The notes under the pieces were generated by a model. It was given only the letters and a program-made list of their open reading frames with translations. It was not told the DNA's origin and did no database searches. The position numbers and the translations under genes are program-made. This document shows, piece by piece, positions 1 to 8,436 of a stretch of 64,000 nucleotides of DNA (its first letter is position 1; the number at the start of each line of letters is the position of its first letter). Origin of the DNA: Oceanospirillales bacterium (GTDB lineage: Bacteria > Pseudomonadota > Gammaproteobacteria > Pseudomonadales > Endozoicomonadaceae); contig SIHQ01000023.1 of the NCBI GenBank assembly GCA_004762125.1, forward strand, positions 1 to 64,000, written 5' to 3'.

Positions 1-161
1 TCTGGTTTTGAAGTTCCCACCTCTGAAGATGCACCAATATTCGACACTGTTTGACCGTCACCAAAAATATTCATTCGCATCTCCATGTGCTGATGGGTTC
101 GTTAAATCTCTATTATTCAGATTAGCTCAGTGGCAGCTTTAAATTCTGAGAGAAACAAGCT

Positions 162-1536
162 TCACTTCAATGCCTGCAACTCAACCATCGGTACTTCCCA
201 CTCATGGCACTTATGACGACTCTGATACGCTTCATCAGAATCTTTATTTCGCCATTTCAGCATGGCCACAACAATACCCGGAATACTTGTATCACTGGAG
301 TGAAGCCATTTCTGAGACACCACTTTTGACAGTTGCCCCACCGGTAAGCCTCGAGCTTGATCGTACAGTACTCCTTTCTCGTATTTCTCTTGAAGCAACA
401 GTTGATCACCTACATTTAACTCACTCAGGGCTTTATGCAGTTTATGATCCAAATTGTAGGTACCGGCATAACTTAAATACAAATCTCTTAGCTTCAGCAG
501 TTCCCGTTCTATCGATACGGCAATCGTCATTGAGTAACGGGATATGAGGGTTCTTTTCATCCTGTCTACTGCATAAAGTAAGCTGCTCCATAGCTCGAGT
601 CATGGCTACGTAATAGAGCCGTCGTTCTTCTTCCTGATCACTTATTTTGTTTTGGCTGGAATGCAATTTCCAATTGCCATCGAGAATAATAACCACTCTG
701 AATTCCATGCCCTTGCAGCCATGAGCAGTACCAAGGTGAATCCCTTTTGTTCTCGTTTGGCTTCACGCAAGTAATCCACAACATAAGCTGTGAACGCACT
801 GATGGGTAATTCACTGTCACCGGTTTCTTCTTTCCAGTTTTCAACCAGACTGCGGAAGACTTCTGCCAAGCCTTTGCATTTGTTATTTTCAACAGAGACA
901 TCTGCGGTAGAAAAGCAGAAGTGATAAAAACGGATCAAATCAGGATTTTGCTCTGCCTGTTCTTTAAAAGACTGGTATTGCTCGTGAAAAATATTCAGCG
1001 CTAACTTTGCATCCGCCACAGGATCATTAATGGCGTCACGCACCAGTTTGTAGGGCGCTGTTTTCGTTAAAAGTGGTAATGCCATTTTTTGCCACTTTTT
1101 TGGGTGGCAATACAGTATCTGAATTGTCAGTAAGTGACCTTTTTCGAGATTTAGCCGTATTTCCACTATTAGTTGAAACAGCGCCAGTTTGTAGTCTTTA
1201 ACTAATCGGTGATAAGGATTACGAGGAAATGCCAGCGGGGAGAGAAACAGAGTATCAATAACAGGCTTGGTTAGAAGACTCAGGGCCGGTTTTATACTTT
1301 TAAGTACCGGAATGTCATGACACAATCAGGTTGTGTCCAAGAATGTATTTTGAATCCTGACAAAACGGATCAAGCCGATCCAGCGCTAATAATATCGATT
1401 TTTTCTTGCCGCCTTTATGTTCAAACCTTTTCTCCCCATCAGTAATGGCCCCGATATGGTGAATATCTCCACCATGAGTCGTTTCTAAATCAAGAGAGGA
1501 AATAGGTGATAAACAAGCAGGCAAGCAAGACTTCAT
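162..1536 (-). pseudogene. Decayed DEDD exonuclease / RecQ-UvrD-like helicase gene
   Basis: Four overlapping minus-strand reading frames together read as one damaged protein. The first (1536-1315) has a DEDD-exonuclease start (SLDLETT, then a KYILGHNLI segment). The sense continues in another frame from about 1325 (CHDIPVLKSI, where an intact gene would read HNLI-HD). A third frame (to 442) carries the UvrD/Rep motif VI region EERRLYYVAMTRAMEQL. The last (560-162) holds the C-terminal tail. Frame changes fall near 1320, 740 and 550. The exonuclease part passes almost directly into the UvrD-like C-terminal part, so the central helicase core with its Walker motifs is missing. Frame breaks plus a large internal deletion make this a relic of an exonuclease-helicase fusion. 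The parent family name is my recognition from motifs only; the decay is seen directly. Confidence 0.7.
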
Positions 1537-1628
1537 TCTTTGATCATCCGTAATTTGGGCGAAAGTTTCTTATAAATAACGGAGGATTAGTAGAAAGAAA
1601 TGGATCAATAAACAGGTGAGTTGTATTT

Positions 1629-3998
1629 TTATGCTTTAGTAGCTATTTCTCGCATATGTAAACATCCATGTGAAAGCATCTTTACGACCATTGCATTTAA
1701 GGACAGTAATGGGTTCGGCTGATTTCTGGCACCAAGAAAATTATCTCGAAAACCTTCGTCAGTTATTTCTTTTTGTTGGTAAGGGGAAAGCCTGTGACCG
1801 ACACGAACACCTTTATAATTCGGGTATACAGATTCAGGAATAACACCATTTTTGACATCTTCTATATACTTTGAAGTCATCCAGTAACTGATTTCCCTTG
1901 CACATTGGGCCAGTAGTCCGTTTTCCTTCATGATCTGAAGAACCGTGTTTTTATCTTCTTTAAAGCTTTGACTGAAGAGCTCGGCTAACAGGCCTCCTAT
2001 ATGGCTTTCCACTGAAGATATACTACTGGAATCTGTATGATTGAAAGATTCATGAAACCCTCGACCGTATTCAAGTACGATTCCCCAGGCCGCTTTTGCC
2101 AGATACTCCAATCTTGCTCTGTTTCTTAGTATCGCCGGATCAATAAAGCCACTGGCCTCGGGGTATAACTTAGACACGTCAATATCATCAACACTGAAAG
2201 CATCCCCCATATCACGCATCCCTGTGTGTGCGGGACCTATATTAGGGAAATCCGTGGAATAGTTAAGCCATTGACCCACGCGGCCAACATTGAGGTGCAT
2301 GTTATAGGGCGCTAAAAATTCAAATTTACGATCAGTCGCCTGATCGTGATATGCAGAGCAAGCATCAGGCGCTATGACTCCTCGTGACCACAGTAGTCCG
2401 AAGTCATGAGCGTATGCGTGTAAACCAGCTAGAGCGGCTTCTGTCGTTTTGGATTGATAGACGTACTCATTGTAGGGTGCTTCTTTATTACAACTGAACT
2501 GAATCCCCACTCTTTGAGCATCTTTACTTGCCAAACTTTCTGTTAGCTTCTGCTTTTTTGCATCCGGAAGACAGGAATTATCGTCCAGTAGTTCAGTCCA
2601 CCGGGTTCTTTTCGCCTTACTAGCCGATAGGTAACAAGAATGATCCCATTCATTATCTAGAAGGTCATCAAAGGTTGATTCAAAATCTTCTCCTGAGCAT
2701 GTCCATTGAATCTTTGCTTTCTCCTGCTTCGATAATCCATTTTTAAGCAGTGTGTCAGAAAGCTGAGGAAGTAGAAGTAACTTTTCTGGATACACAGGAG
2801 TACTCAACAAACCTAGCTTTTTCCTGTTTTTTGCAAAATATTCAAGCTTCAAAAATTGTTGCTGCAAATCCTTTGTGCTTTCACTGTGATTTTGCACTTT
2901 TAAATAATGAAATCTACCATCAGATGATTGGCAATCTTGATGATAAAATGTTCTGCCAAATACTGCTGCCTTGGGTACTTCTTTAGGACAAATAAAGCAA
3001 GAGTCGTCAGAATATTCGACTCTACCACTCTGATCACTCATCCGATTAAAGTCATCACGTAATCCAGATTGGCAATCGGGCAAGAGAGAATCAATAAGAT
3101 ACAGTAAACTATGATGCAACTGGGTTTCAAAAACATCCATACTCAGAGGGTGGAGCTCACTAGAAAATAAAGTATCGGTGTTATTGGGATCTGCATCGCC
3201 TTTTAGCCAATGGTTCAACAGCGCTTCCTTGCATGGCTTGGGTGCATTTTCGATAAATGAGCAAACCATCAAATATTTAAGCCTTTTGGTGTGTGCCAAA
3301 TAATCAGACACAGGTCCCATGAACCCCCAGCCACAATATTCGTTCATCGCTCTCTCTTCTCCTTCTATAACAGGAAAATCCGGTCTCATTTTTCGGTATT
3401 GCTCAGGAATATTTTTTAGTAATTCAACTTGCGGGTAGTCTGCCATGATGGGCCATTGAAGCAGCCATGTCATAAACTGGCAGTATCCCTTAGAAGAGAG
3501 CACTGCATTAAAATACTGGAATTTTTCCAATACTGTTTGATGGATTAAGTGAGGGAAGTCTTTTCCGTCGACCTTCAGTTTTAAAGGCATGATGGATTGA
3601 CTTTCTATATCGGTAGCATATTGAAATAAGTGCTCTGTCAATAAAGCGAACCAAACCTGGCCTCTCTTATTGGCTGGCCATTGCTGAAGTAATCTGGTTG
3701 CTGACTGAAAACCGTGTTGGCGAACTAATTCAGACATTTTTCTGCGATAAAACCTTTTATTCTTTTCTTCGAGATATTTATCCTCAGAAAACTCACTAAT
3801 ATTAGTTCCCCTCTCTGCCAAACATTGAAGTACTTGCTCAATATGTTCATCTGCACTTTTTGATAAAGGGGTTGCAAAATCATGGCGTATTTTTGCTGAA
3901 ACCGAAAAGGCTGTAACACCTCCTCGAGATGATTGAGGTAAAGCGTTATTTACGAATGATGTGCTTGAAATTTGATTTGATTTACCTACTCCATCCAC
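1629..3998 (-). CDS. Large orphan protein, 789 aa, in the ssrA-linked element
   Basis: I do not recognise this protein. It has no N-terminal signal peptide and no membrane segment; the first 35 residues are Ser/Asn-rich and probably disordered. The body is helix-rich and soluble, with several Cys (for example a CFICP segment near the middle). The C-terminal third, from about residue 540, looks like the most ordered part: HDQATDRKFEFLAPYNMHLN, then GRVGQWLNYS, GPAHTGMRDMGDAF and FHESFNHTDSSS. The His, Asn and Asp residues there could form an active site, but I cannot assign a fold. It sits alone between the helicase relic and the integrase, inside the likely integrative element. A secreted host-directed protein is possible; that is inference from size, lack of relatives I know and location. 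Confidence 0.7.
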   Translation of the reverse strand: MDGVGKSNQISSTSFVNNALPQSSRGGVTAFSVSAKIRHDFATPLSKSADEHIEQVLQCLAERGTNISEFSEDKYLEEKNKRFYRRKMSELVRQHGFQSATRLLQQWPANKRGQVWFALLTEHLFQYATDIESQSIMPLKLKVDGKDFPHLIHQTVLEKFQYFNAVLSSKGYCQFMTWLLQWPIMADYPQVELLKNIPEQYRKMRPDFPVIEGEERAMNEYCGWGFMGPVSDYLAHTKRLKYLMVCSFIENAPKPCKEALLNHWLKGDADPNNTDTLFSSELHPLSMDVFETQLHHSLLYLIDSLLPDCQSGLRDDFNRMSDQSGRVEYSDDSCFICPKEVPKAAVFGRTFYHQDCQSSDGRFHYLKVQNHSESTKDLQQQFLKLEYFAKNRKKLGLLSTPVYPEKLLLLPQLSDTLLKNGLSKQEKAKIQWTCSGEDFESTFDDLLDNEWDHSCYLSASKAKRTRWTELLDDNSCLPDAKKQKLTESLASKDAQRVGIQFSCNKEAPYNEYVYQSKTTEAALAGLHAYAHDFGLLWSRGVIAPDACSAYHDQATDRKFEFLAPYNMHLNVGRVGQWLNYSTDFPNIGPAHTGMRDMGDAFSVDDIDVSKLYPEASGFIDPAILRNRARLEYLAKAAWGIVLEYGRGFHESFNHTDSSSISSVESHIGGLLAELFSQSFKEDKNTVLQIMKENGLLAQCAREISYWMTSKYIEDVKNGVIPESVYPNYKGVRVGHRLSPYQQKEITDEGFRDNFLGARNQPNPLLSLNAMVVKMLSHGCLHMREIATKA

Positions 3999-4276
3999 AT
4001 CTTAACCCTCAATTTTGTTAACGAAATTCTCTATATCTCTGAGTTTAGAGAAAAGTAAGTAAGATATTCATGACAAGCATGTTAGGGCTACGAACCAAGT
4101 GACATGTATGGACAATGTAATAAGAAACCTCTTCTTATGATTTGCTGTCCATCAGAGGATCGAAGGTTGTTTTCAAATCAATGGTGTCATGAGTAGAGAG
4201 TAAGTTGACTAGAATACGCAACATCATTATTTGAATATCTATAGTTTGGACGAAGTGTGTAGTTACCCCAAACGTT
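3999..4276. other. Intergenic, AT-rich, no gene seen
   Basis: This spacer separates the 789-aa gene start from the integrase stop. I see no open frame of note, no tRNA and no copy of the ssrA 3' end in it. It may hold the promoter of the minus-strand 789-aa gene. Confidence 0.4.
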
Positions 4277-5506
4277 CTAGCTTTCAATAAACCCAGTCAA
4301 ACTCATATTCCCCATAGCAGCCTGAGTAATATGTTCAGACCACCAAATCATCATTTTTCTACGTCGTTCAATGTATTGAGCCCGGTTATAGGCTTTTCTG
4401 ACGCTGTTTTTATCCACATGCGCCAGAGCTGATTCGATAATGTCGTAGTCGAATCCTTCTTCATTGAGGATGGTACTGGCCAGTGAGCGCAGACCGTGAG
4501 AAACCAATTCTCCGGCAAACCCCATCCTCTTCAGTGCAGTATTAGCTGTTTGAAAGTTTGTATGTTTGTTTGGGTCTCGGTCGGCAGGAAAAATATAGGC
4601 TTTGTGTTTGCTGATAGGTTCCATCACTTTGAGCAGTAATAGAGCATCTGGTGTTAGTGGAACAATGTGGCTTCTGCGTTTTTTCATCCGCTCAGCAGGG
4701 ATTGTCCAGAGCTTTTGGTCGAAATCTATTTCATTCCACCTGGCACCTGCTGCTTCACCAGGTCTGGTCATAGTATGCAGTTGCCATTCGATTAGACAGC
4801 GGGTGGTTATTTTGATGCTGGCCGTATTGAGAGTGTGCATAAGTTCAGGCAAGCGTTCAGGCTTTAATGTGGGCATATGTCGCGCTTGTGGATTTTGAAA
4901 TGCCTTACTGACTCCTGCCAAAGGGTTGTGCTCAATCAATCCGGTATTGTTGGCAAAGGCCATGACTTCATTCATTCTTTGGCAGAGTCGTTTGATTGTT
5001 TCAAACTGGTTTTTCGCTGCTAAAGGTTTGAGGGAAGCAATGACTCTTTTGGCTTGAAGCTTGTGGATAGGTATGGGGCCAATGGATGGAAATAGGTGAA
5101 GCTCCAGTGAACGAATAATATCGTTGGCGTGACTGTCTGTGACCTGGCTTCTCTTAACCTCGAGCCATTGTCGAGCCACCAAGTCCAGAGTATTACTAAA
5201 AGCAGACTGCTGCATTCGTTGTTGTTCATCCCGATGTTCCTTGGGATCAATATCTTTTTTCAATAGTGCTCTGGATTCGACGGCATGCTGGCGAGCATCT
5301 GACAAAGGAACTTCAGGGTAGGTGCCTAAACTGATATTAACGCGCTTTTTTGTATAGGGACGATAATAGTTGAATATCCAGAGCTTTGAGCCTGAAGGTC
5401 GTATGCGCAGAGCCAACCCCTTGCCATCGGTAAGGTTGTATTCTTTGTCTTTTGCCTTAGCATTCTGAACTTCAGTAGCACTGAGTGGTTTTGTGAGACG
5501 AGGCAT
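4277..5506 (-). CDS. P4-type tyrosine integrase
   Basis: Site-specific tyrosine recombinase, 409 aa, the usual size of P4-like island integrases. The N-terminal DUF4102-type arm-binding domain shows LTDGKGLALRIRPSGSKLW followed by LGTYPEVPLSDAR. The core-binding domain is in the middle. The catalytic domain has the first Arg in MTRPGEAAGARW, the HGLR box in VSHGLRSLASTILNEEG, a later His in ALAHVDKNSVRKAYNR and the nucleophilic Tyr in the following NRAQYIERRRKMM. All key residues are present, so it should be active. The start codon lies 166 bp from the 3' end of ssrA, the classic target of this family, and the gene reads away from it. The element therefore extends leftward, past the window edge. 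No excisionase gene is seen nearby. Confidence 0.93.
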   Translation of the reverse strand: MPRLTKPLSATEVQNAKAKDKEYNLTDGKGLALRIRPSGSKLWIFNYYRPYTKKRVNISLGTYPEVPLSDARQHAVESRALLKKDIDPKEHRDEQQRMQQSAFSNTLDLVARQWLEVKRSQVTDSHANDIIRSLELHLFPSIGPIPIHKLQAKRVIASLKPLAAKNQFETIKRLCQRMNEVMAFANNTGLIEHNPLAGVSKAFQNPQARHMPTLKPERLPELMHTLNTASIKITTRCLIEWQLHTMTRPGEAAGARWNEIDFDQKLWTIPAERMKKRRSHIVPLTPDALLLLKVMEPISKHKAYIFPADRDPNKHTNFQTANTALKRMGFAGELVSHGLRSLASTILNEEGFDYDIIESALAHVDKNSVRKAYNRAQYIERRRKMMIWWSEHITQAAMGNMSLTGFIES

Positions 5507-5628
5507 TTTAGTAACACCAGAAATTAACTACAGGGTGAGTGTTACTAAAAGTGTGGCCTTATGTAATGGTTATTACCAATCATTAATAATTATAAACGGG
5601 CGCCAAGGGCTTGATATTACTGGCATAA

Positions 5629-5660
5629 AAAAAGAGGGTTGAATCTCTTCAACCCTCTTC
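5629..5660 (-). terminator. Rho-independent terminator of ssrA
   Basis: A perfect 12-bp stem (5632-5643 with 5648-5659, loop TCTC) is followed on the minus strand by a run of seven T (A run at 5627-5633 on the plus strand). It begins 12 nt past the tmRNA 3' end and should end ssrA transcription before the integrase. Confidence 0.85.
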
Positions 5661-5671
5661 GATAGTGCTAT

Positions 5672-5700
5672 TGGTGGAGACGGCGGGAATTGAACCCGCG
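5672..5700 (-). other. Probable attB/attL site in the ssrA 3' end
   Basis: The T-arm and acceptor sequence of ssrA directly faces the start of a P4-type integrase. That arrangement is typical of elements that enter at the ssrA 3' end and rebuild it. I found no second copy of this sequence in positions 1-5600, so the other end should lie left of the window. Confidence 0.5.
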
Positions 5701-6036
5701 TCCGTCGATTCTACGCTATCGGCTCTACATGCTTAGAATCCGTTATTAAGTTAACGTACAACGACCCAACGGGCAGGGTGAACTACGCGATTCTGAAAAG
5801 TTTAACTACATCGCATCAGAAATACGATACAGCGATCCTATTTGCATTTGCGATCAGTACCAGCCAACAGGCAAGCTAGAGTGATCGGGAGCAAGCAGGG
5901 TTTAAGCTGCCAGCGCTCCTTGGTAGTCATCATTGTTAGCAACTAAAAGGTTTGTAGTGTTTTTATTTACGAGCACCACTACGCGCTCGACATGCACCTC
6001 AAGTTTCGATACCGTCGTCGAATCCAGATCGTCCCC
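5672..6036 (-). ncRNA. ssrA: Transfer-messenger RNA (tmRNA)
   Basis: tmRNA rescues stalled ribosomes together with SmpB. The 3' end reads as a tRNA-like T arm (GGTTCAATTCCC) and acceptor strand ending in CCA at 5672. The 5' end GGGGACG (6036-6030) pairs with CGTCTCC of the 3' end to give a seven-pair acceptor stem with one G-U pair. The tag frame lies at 5940-5902 and reads A-N-N-D-D-Y-Q-G-A-L-A-A followed by TAA. The ALAA end is the usual degradation signal. The length of 365 nt is normal. Its 3' end is the likely attachment site of the neighbouring integrase element. Confidence 0.95.
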
Positions 6037-6049
6037 GGTAAACTCGAGT

Positions 6050-6081
6050 GTATTAGTCTCAAATTACACAGTAAATGTCAA
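6050..6081 (-). promoter_or_regulatory. Possible ssrA promoter
   Basis: On the minus strand TTGACA (6081-6076) lies upstream of TAATAC (6055-6050). The 20-bp gap is longer than the ideal 17, so this is a weak match. It lies just upstream of the mature tmRNA 5' end. Confidence 0.3.
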
Positions 6082-6454
6082 ATAGTTATTTTTCATGATG
6101 ATTGCAACTGAATAATATACGTCCAAAAACATGTAAAAAAGCGTATTTTCGTTATCTCAAAACTCTGTTGTAAGCGTCGATGGACATCTAGCAAGATTCA
6201 GTGCCGAGTGTTTAAGGTCATTCTTATTCGATAAATACATAACAACCGAACAGTATGAAAGCTTATTGAAAAGCAATAGAAGGCCTATCAAAATGATGTT
6301 TTTTTAGGTAGCACTTCTATCTAGAGCTGCTATCTCTATTGTTATTACATTCCATTCGATCCATTCGATCCATTTAGCTAAATAATTTTTTATTTGTAAA
6401 AAAGTTAATCATTGTCTAGACCTTTAAGCTAATTAATAATAATGAGTCAGATTC
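6082..6454. other. AT-rich intergenic region with short direct repeat
   Basis: Apart from the ssrA promoter region I see no gene here. A 9-bp unit CCATTCGAT is repeated at 6352-6360 and 6361-6369, with a partial third copy. The stretch before 6455 is very AT-rich and probably holds the promoter of the 616-aa gene. Confidence 0.4.
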
Positions 6455-8305
6455 ATGCGAATGAGGCATTTCAATCCCATTTTAACGGCAACACTTCTTT
6501 TTCTCCCTTATAGCGGTCACAGCGTTCAAATACAGTGGGGAATGCAAGCGCAGTTGGAAATGAAAGAACATGAACTCATGCTCGGATCTCATAAGAAGAA
6601 TAATTATAATTATATAGATTCAGTCATGTTAAAAACGCGATTTTTTAACGATTATCAATACCCTCAAGTCATCCAGGCTTTTCCGCTCAGAAAACCTGAC
6701 GGAACTTCTCCTGATGACACACCTCAACCTCACGCCCAAGCCACACATAGTTTTTTTAGCCTACAAAGTCTGACACAAAGCGTTACCCAAGGTCTTACAG
6801 CACTACTAGGTAATAATGGTGAACCCAGTCATTCAGAAGACCCGTCTCAAGTTTACGCTCAAGCCACACCAAGCCTGTCAGCTAGTATGTTATCCAGTAT
6901 GACACAAAGCATTATCCAGGCTCTTCCAGCATCTCCACTTGATGCTGAAAATATCCCTGTACCTGAATTTCAGGGTCTCTCAGACAGTATCATTGCCCAA
7001 ACATTAGATGGTTCTATAGAAGTGCCTGTTGATTCAACTCAATTCCCTTTCTTGGTAAACATACTCTTATCGCTATCACCTATAGTACAAAATGAAGGCA
7101 CGCAAACTATTACTAACGCATATTTTTCTACTTCTGCTTCTTTTGAATTACTGTCTGAACTTAATTTATTTTGTAAGAAACAAGATAACTCCGATCTCAG
7201 TTCAATAAATAAAAAAAATCTGAAAAAGTGGCTTCGCTGGGTTAAGTCCTCTTTCGGTATTTCAATTCTTGTAACAGCTTTTCAAGATGAATCACTTGCT
7301 CAACTTCAAAATCAAATAGTGCCGACTCTTTATAATAATTATTTTGGCGTTAGAAGATTAATTGCTCTTTTAAACAAACTAGATGTACCGGGCAGTGCCA
7401 TTGTTAAAATAATTACAGATCTGTTAACTCAAATGATTGAAGGAACGATGGGAGTTCCTCTAGTAGACCAACCTTTAACTGTAATCATTGCTATGTTGTC
7501 GCAATCTCAAGTGGCTATCGAGCATTATACCCAACATGGATTAATTTCCTTTGACTACGAGCATTTAAACAGACAAGTATCTTCTAGACGCTCTTATTTT
7601 CGACCACTACTGTCTGCGTTGGATCAGATTAACGTTGACATCGAACCCAATGCCATGAACCGTACTCATTTGTCTGACTATTTATTTCACGTCATCAAAC
7701 ATGAAAATGAATTTCTAAAACAGTTTTGCTCTTATTCTTGCTATGTACCTCCCCGTGAGTTTATTCAAGATTTACTGACCAAATTAAACGCATTTGCTTC
7801 AAGCAGTGCAGAAGAAAGCAGTGAACTGGCTGCATCGGCACTGATTTCAATGATTCATATGCCATGCCTGATCGATACACTTCACTACATATTTGAGGAG
7901 AACGATAGTCAACATATATTAAACGCATTGAGGTGGCTTAAAGCTAATCACAGTAGATTACTCGACCTACACCAGAATGGATGGCAAGCTACTCTTCTTC
8001 AAGCTACTTTGCTGTCTCTTGGCTTTCAGATACAGGGCAATGAAGCGGATAACCTATTACTCGAGTCATCCGATGCAAACAGTAGCTTCCTTCTTGACTG
8101 GCTTGGCAACTTTAATCTGACTACGCATCTCCCCCAATTCTCTAGGGTATTAAATAGCATGATTCCTGGATTTTCCAATCTATCAGTAGTATCTGACCCC
8201 CATGAAGCCTCCTCCGAAACGCAGGAAGAGAAGCAGGACAGACTTTTAATGGGTGCTTTGAACGATCAAGCGGGAAAAAAAATTACAAGACGTGAACACA
8301 AATAA
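6455..8305 (+). CDS. Exported orphan protein, 616 aa
   Basis: I do not recognise a family. The N-terminus is a clear Sec signal peptide (MRMRHFNPILTATLLFLPYS, cleavage near residue 23). A second ATG two codons in (6461) is an equally good start. Residues about 90-185 hold two related low-complexity blocks (SFFSLQSLTQSVTQ and SMLSSMTQSIIQALPAS), each preceded by an AQAT motif, as if a segment was duplicated. The rest is helix-rich and reads like stacked helical repeats (many Leu, with LSPIV, LSSMI-type segments) with only a few Cys. The C-terminus is basic (KKITRREHK). It stands alone between ssrA and the SET-domain gene. A secreted or periplasmic factor is the safest reading. Confidence 0.7.
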   Translation: MRMRHFNPILTATLLFLPYSGHSVQIQWGMQAQLEMKEHELMLGSHKKNNYNYIDSVMLKTRFFNDYQYPQVIQAFPLRKPDGTSPDDTPQPHAQATHSFFSLQSLTQSVTQGLTALLGNNGEPSHSEDPSQVYAQATPSLSASMLSSMTQSIIQALPASPLDAENIPVPEFQGLSDSIIAQTLDGSIEVPVDSTQFPFLVNILLSLSPIVQNEGTQTITNAYFSTSASFELLSELNLFCKKQDNSDLSSINKKNLKKWLRWVKSSFGISILVTAFQDESLAQLQNQIVPTLYNNYFGVRRLIALLNKLDVPGSAIVKIITDLLTQMIEGTMGVPLVDQPLTVIIAMLSQSQVAIEHYTQHGLISFDYEHLNRQVSSRRSYFRPLLSALDQINVDIEPNAMNRTHLSDYLFHVIKHENEFLKQFCSYSCYVPPREFIQDLLTKLNAFASSSAEESSELAASALISMIHMPCLIDTLHYIFEENDSQHILNALRWLKANHSRLLDLHQNGWQATLLQATLLSLGFQIQGNEADNLLLESSDANSSFLLDWLGNFNLTTHLPQFSRVLNSMIPGFSNLSVVSDPHEASSETQEEKQDRLLMGALNDQAGKKITRREHK

Positions 8306-8436
8306 CTTTGTTGAAAGCTATAAGAATAACTGTTGCTGGAAGAGTTAGATTATTCATTACCTAATATATTAAATATTATACGCGCGAGATTACAGAGGAG
8401 ACATTTCTGACATGCCCACTCTGATTTCAGGTGGGT

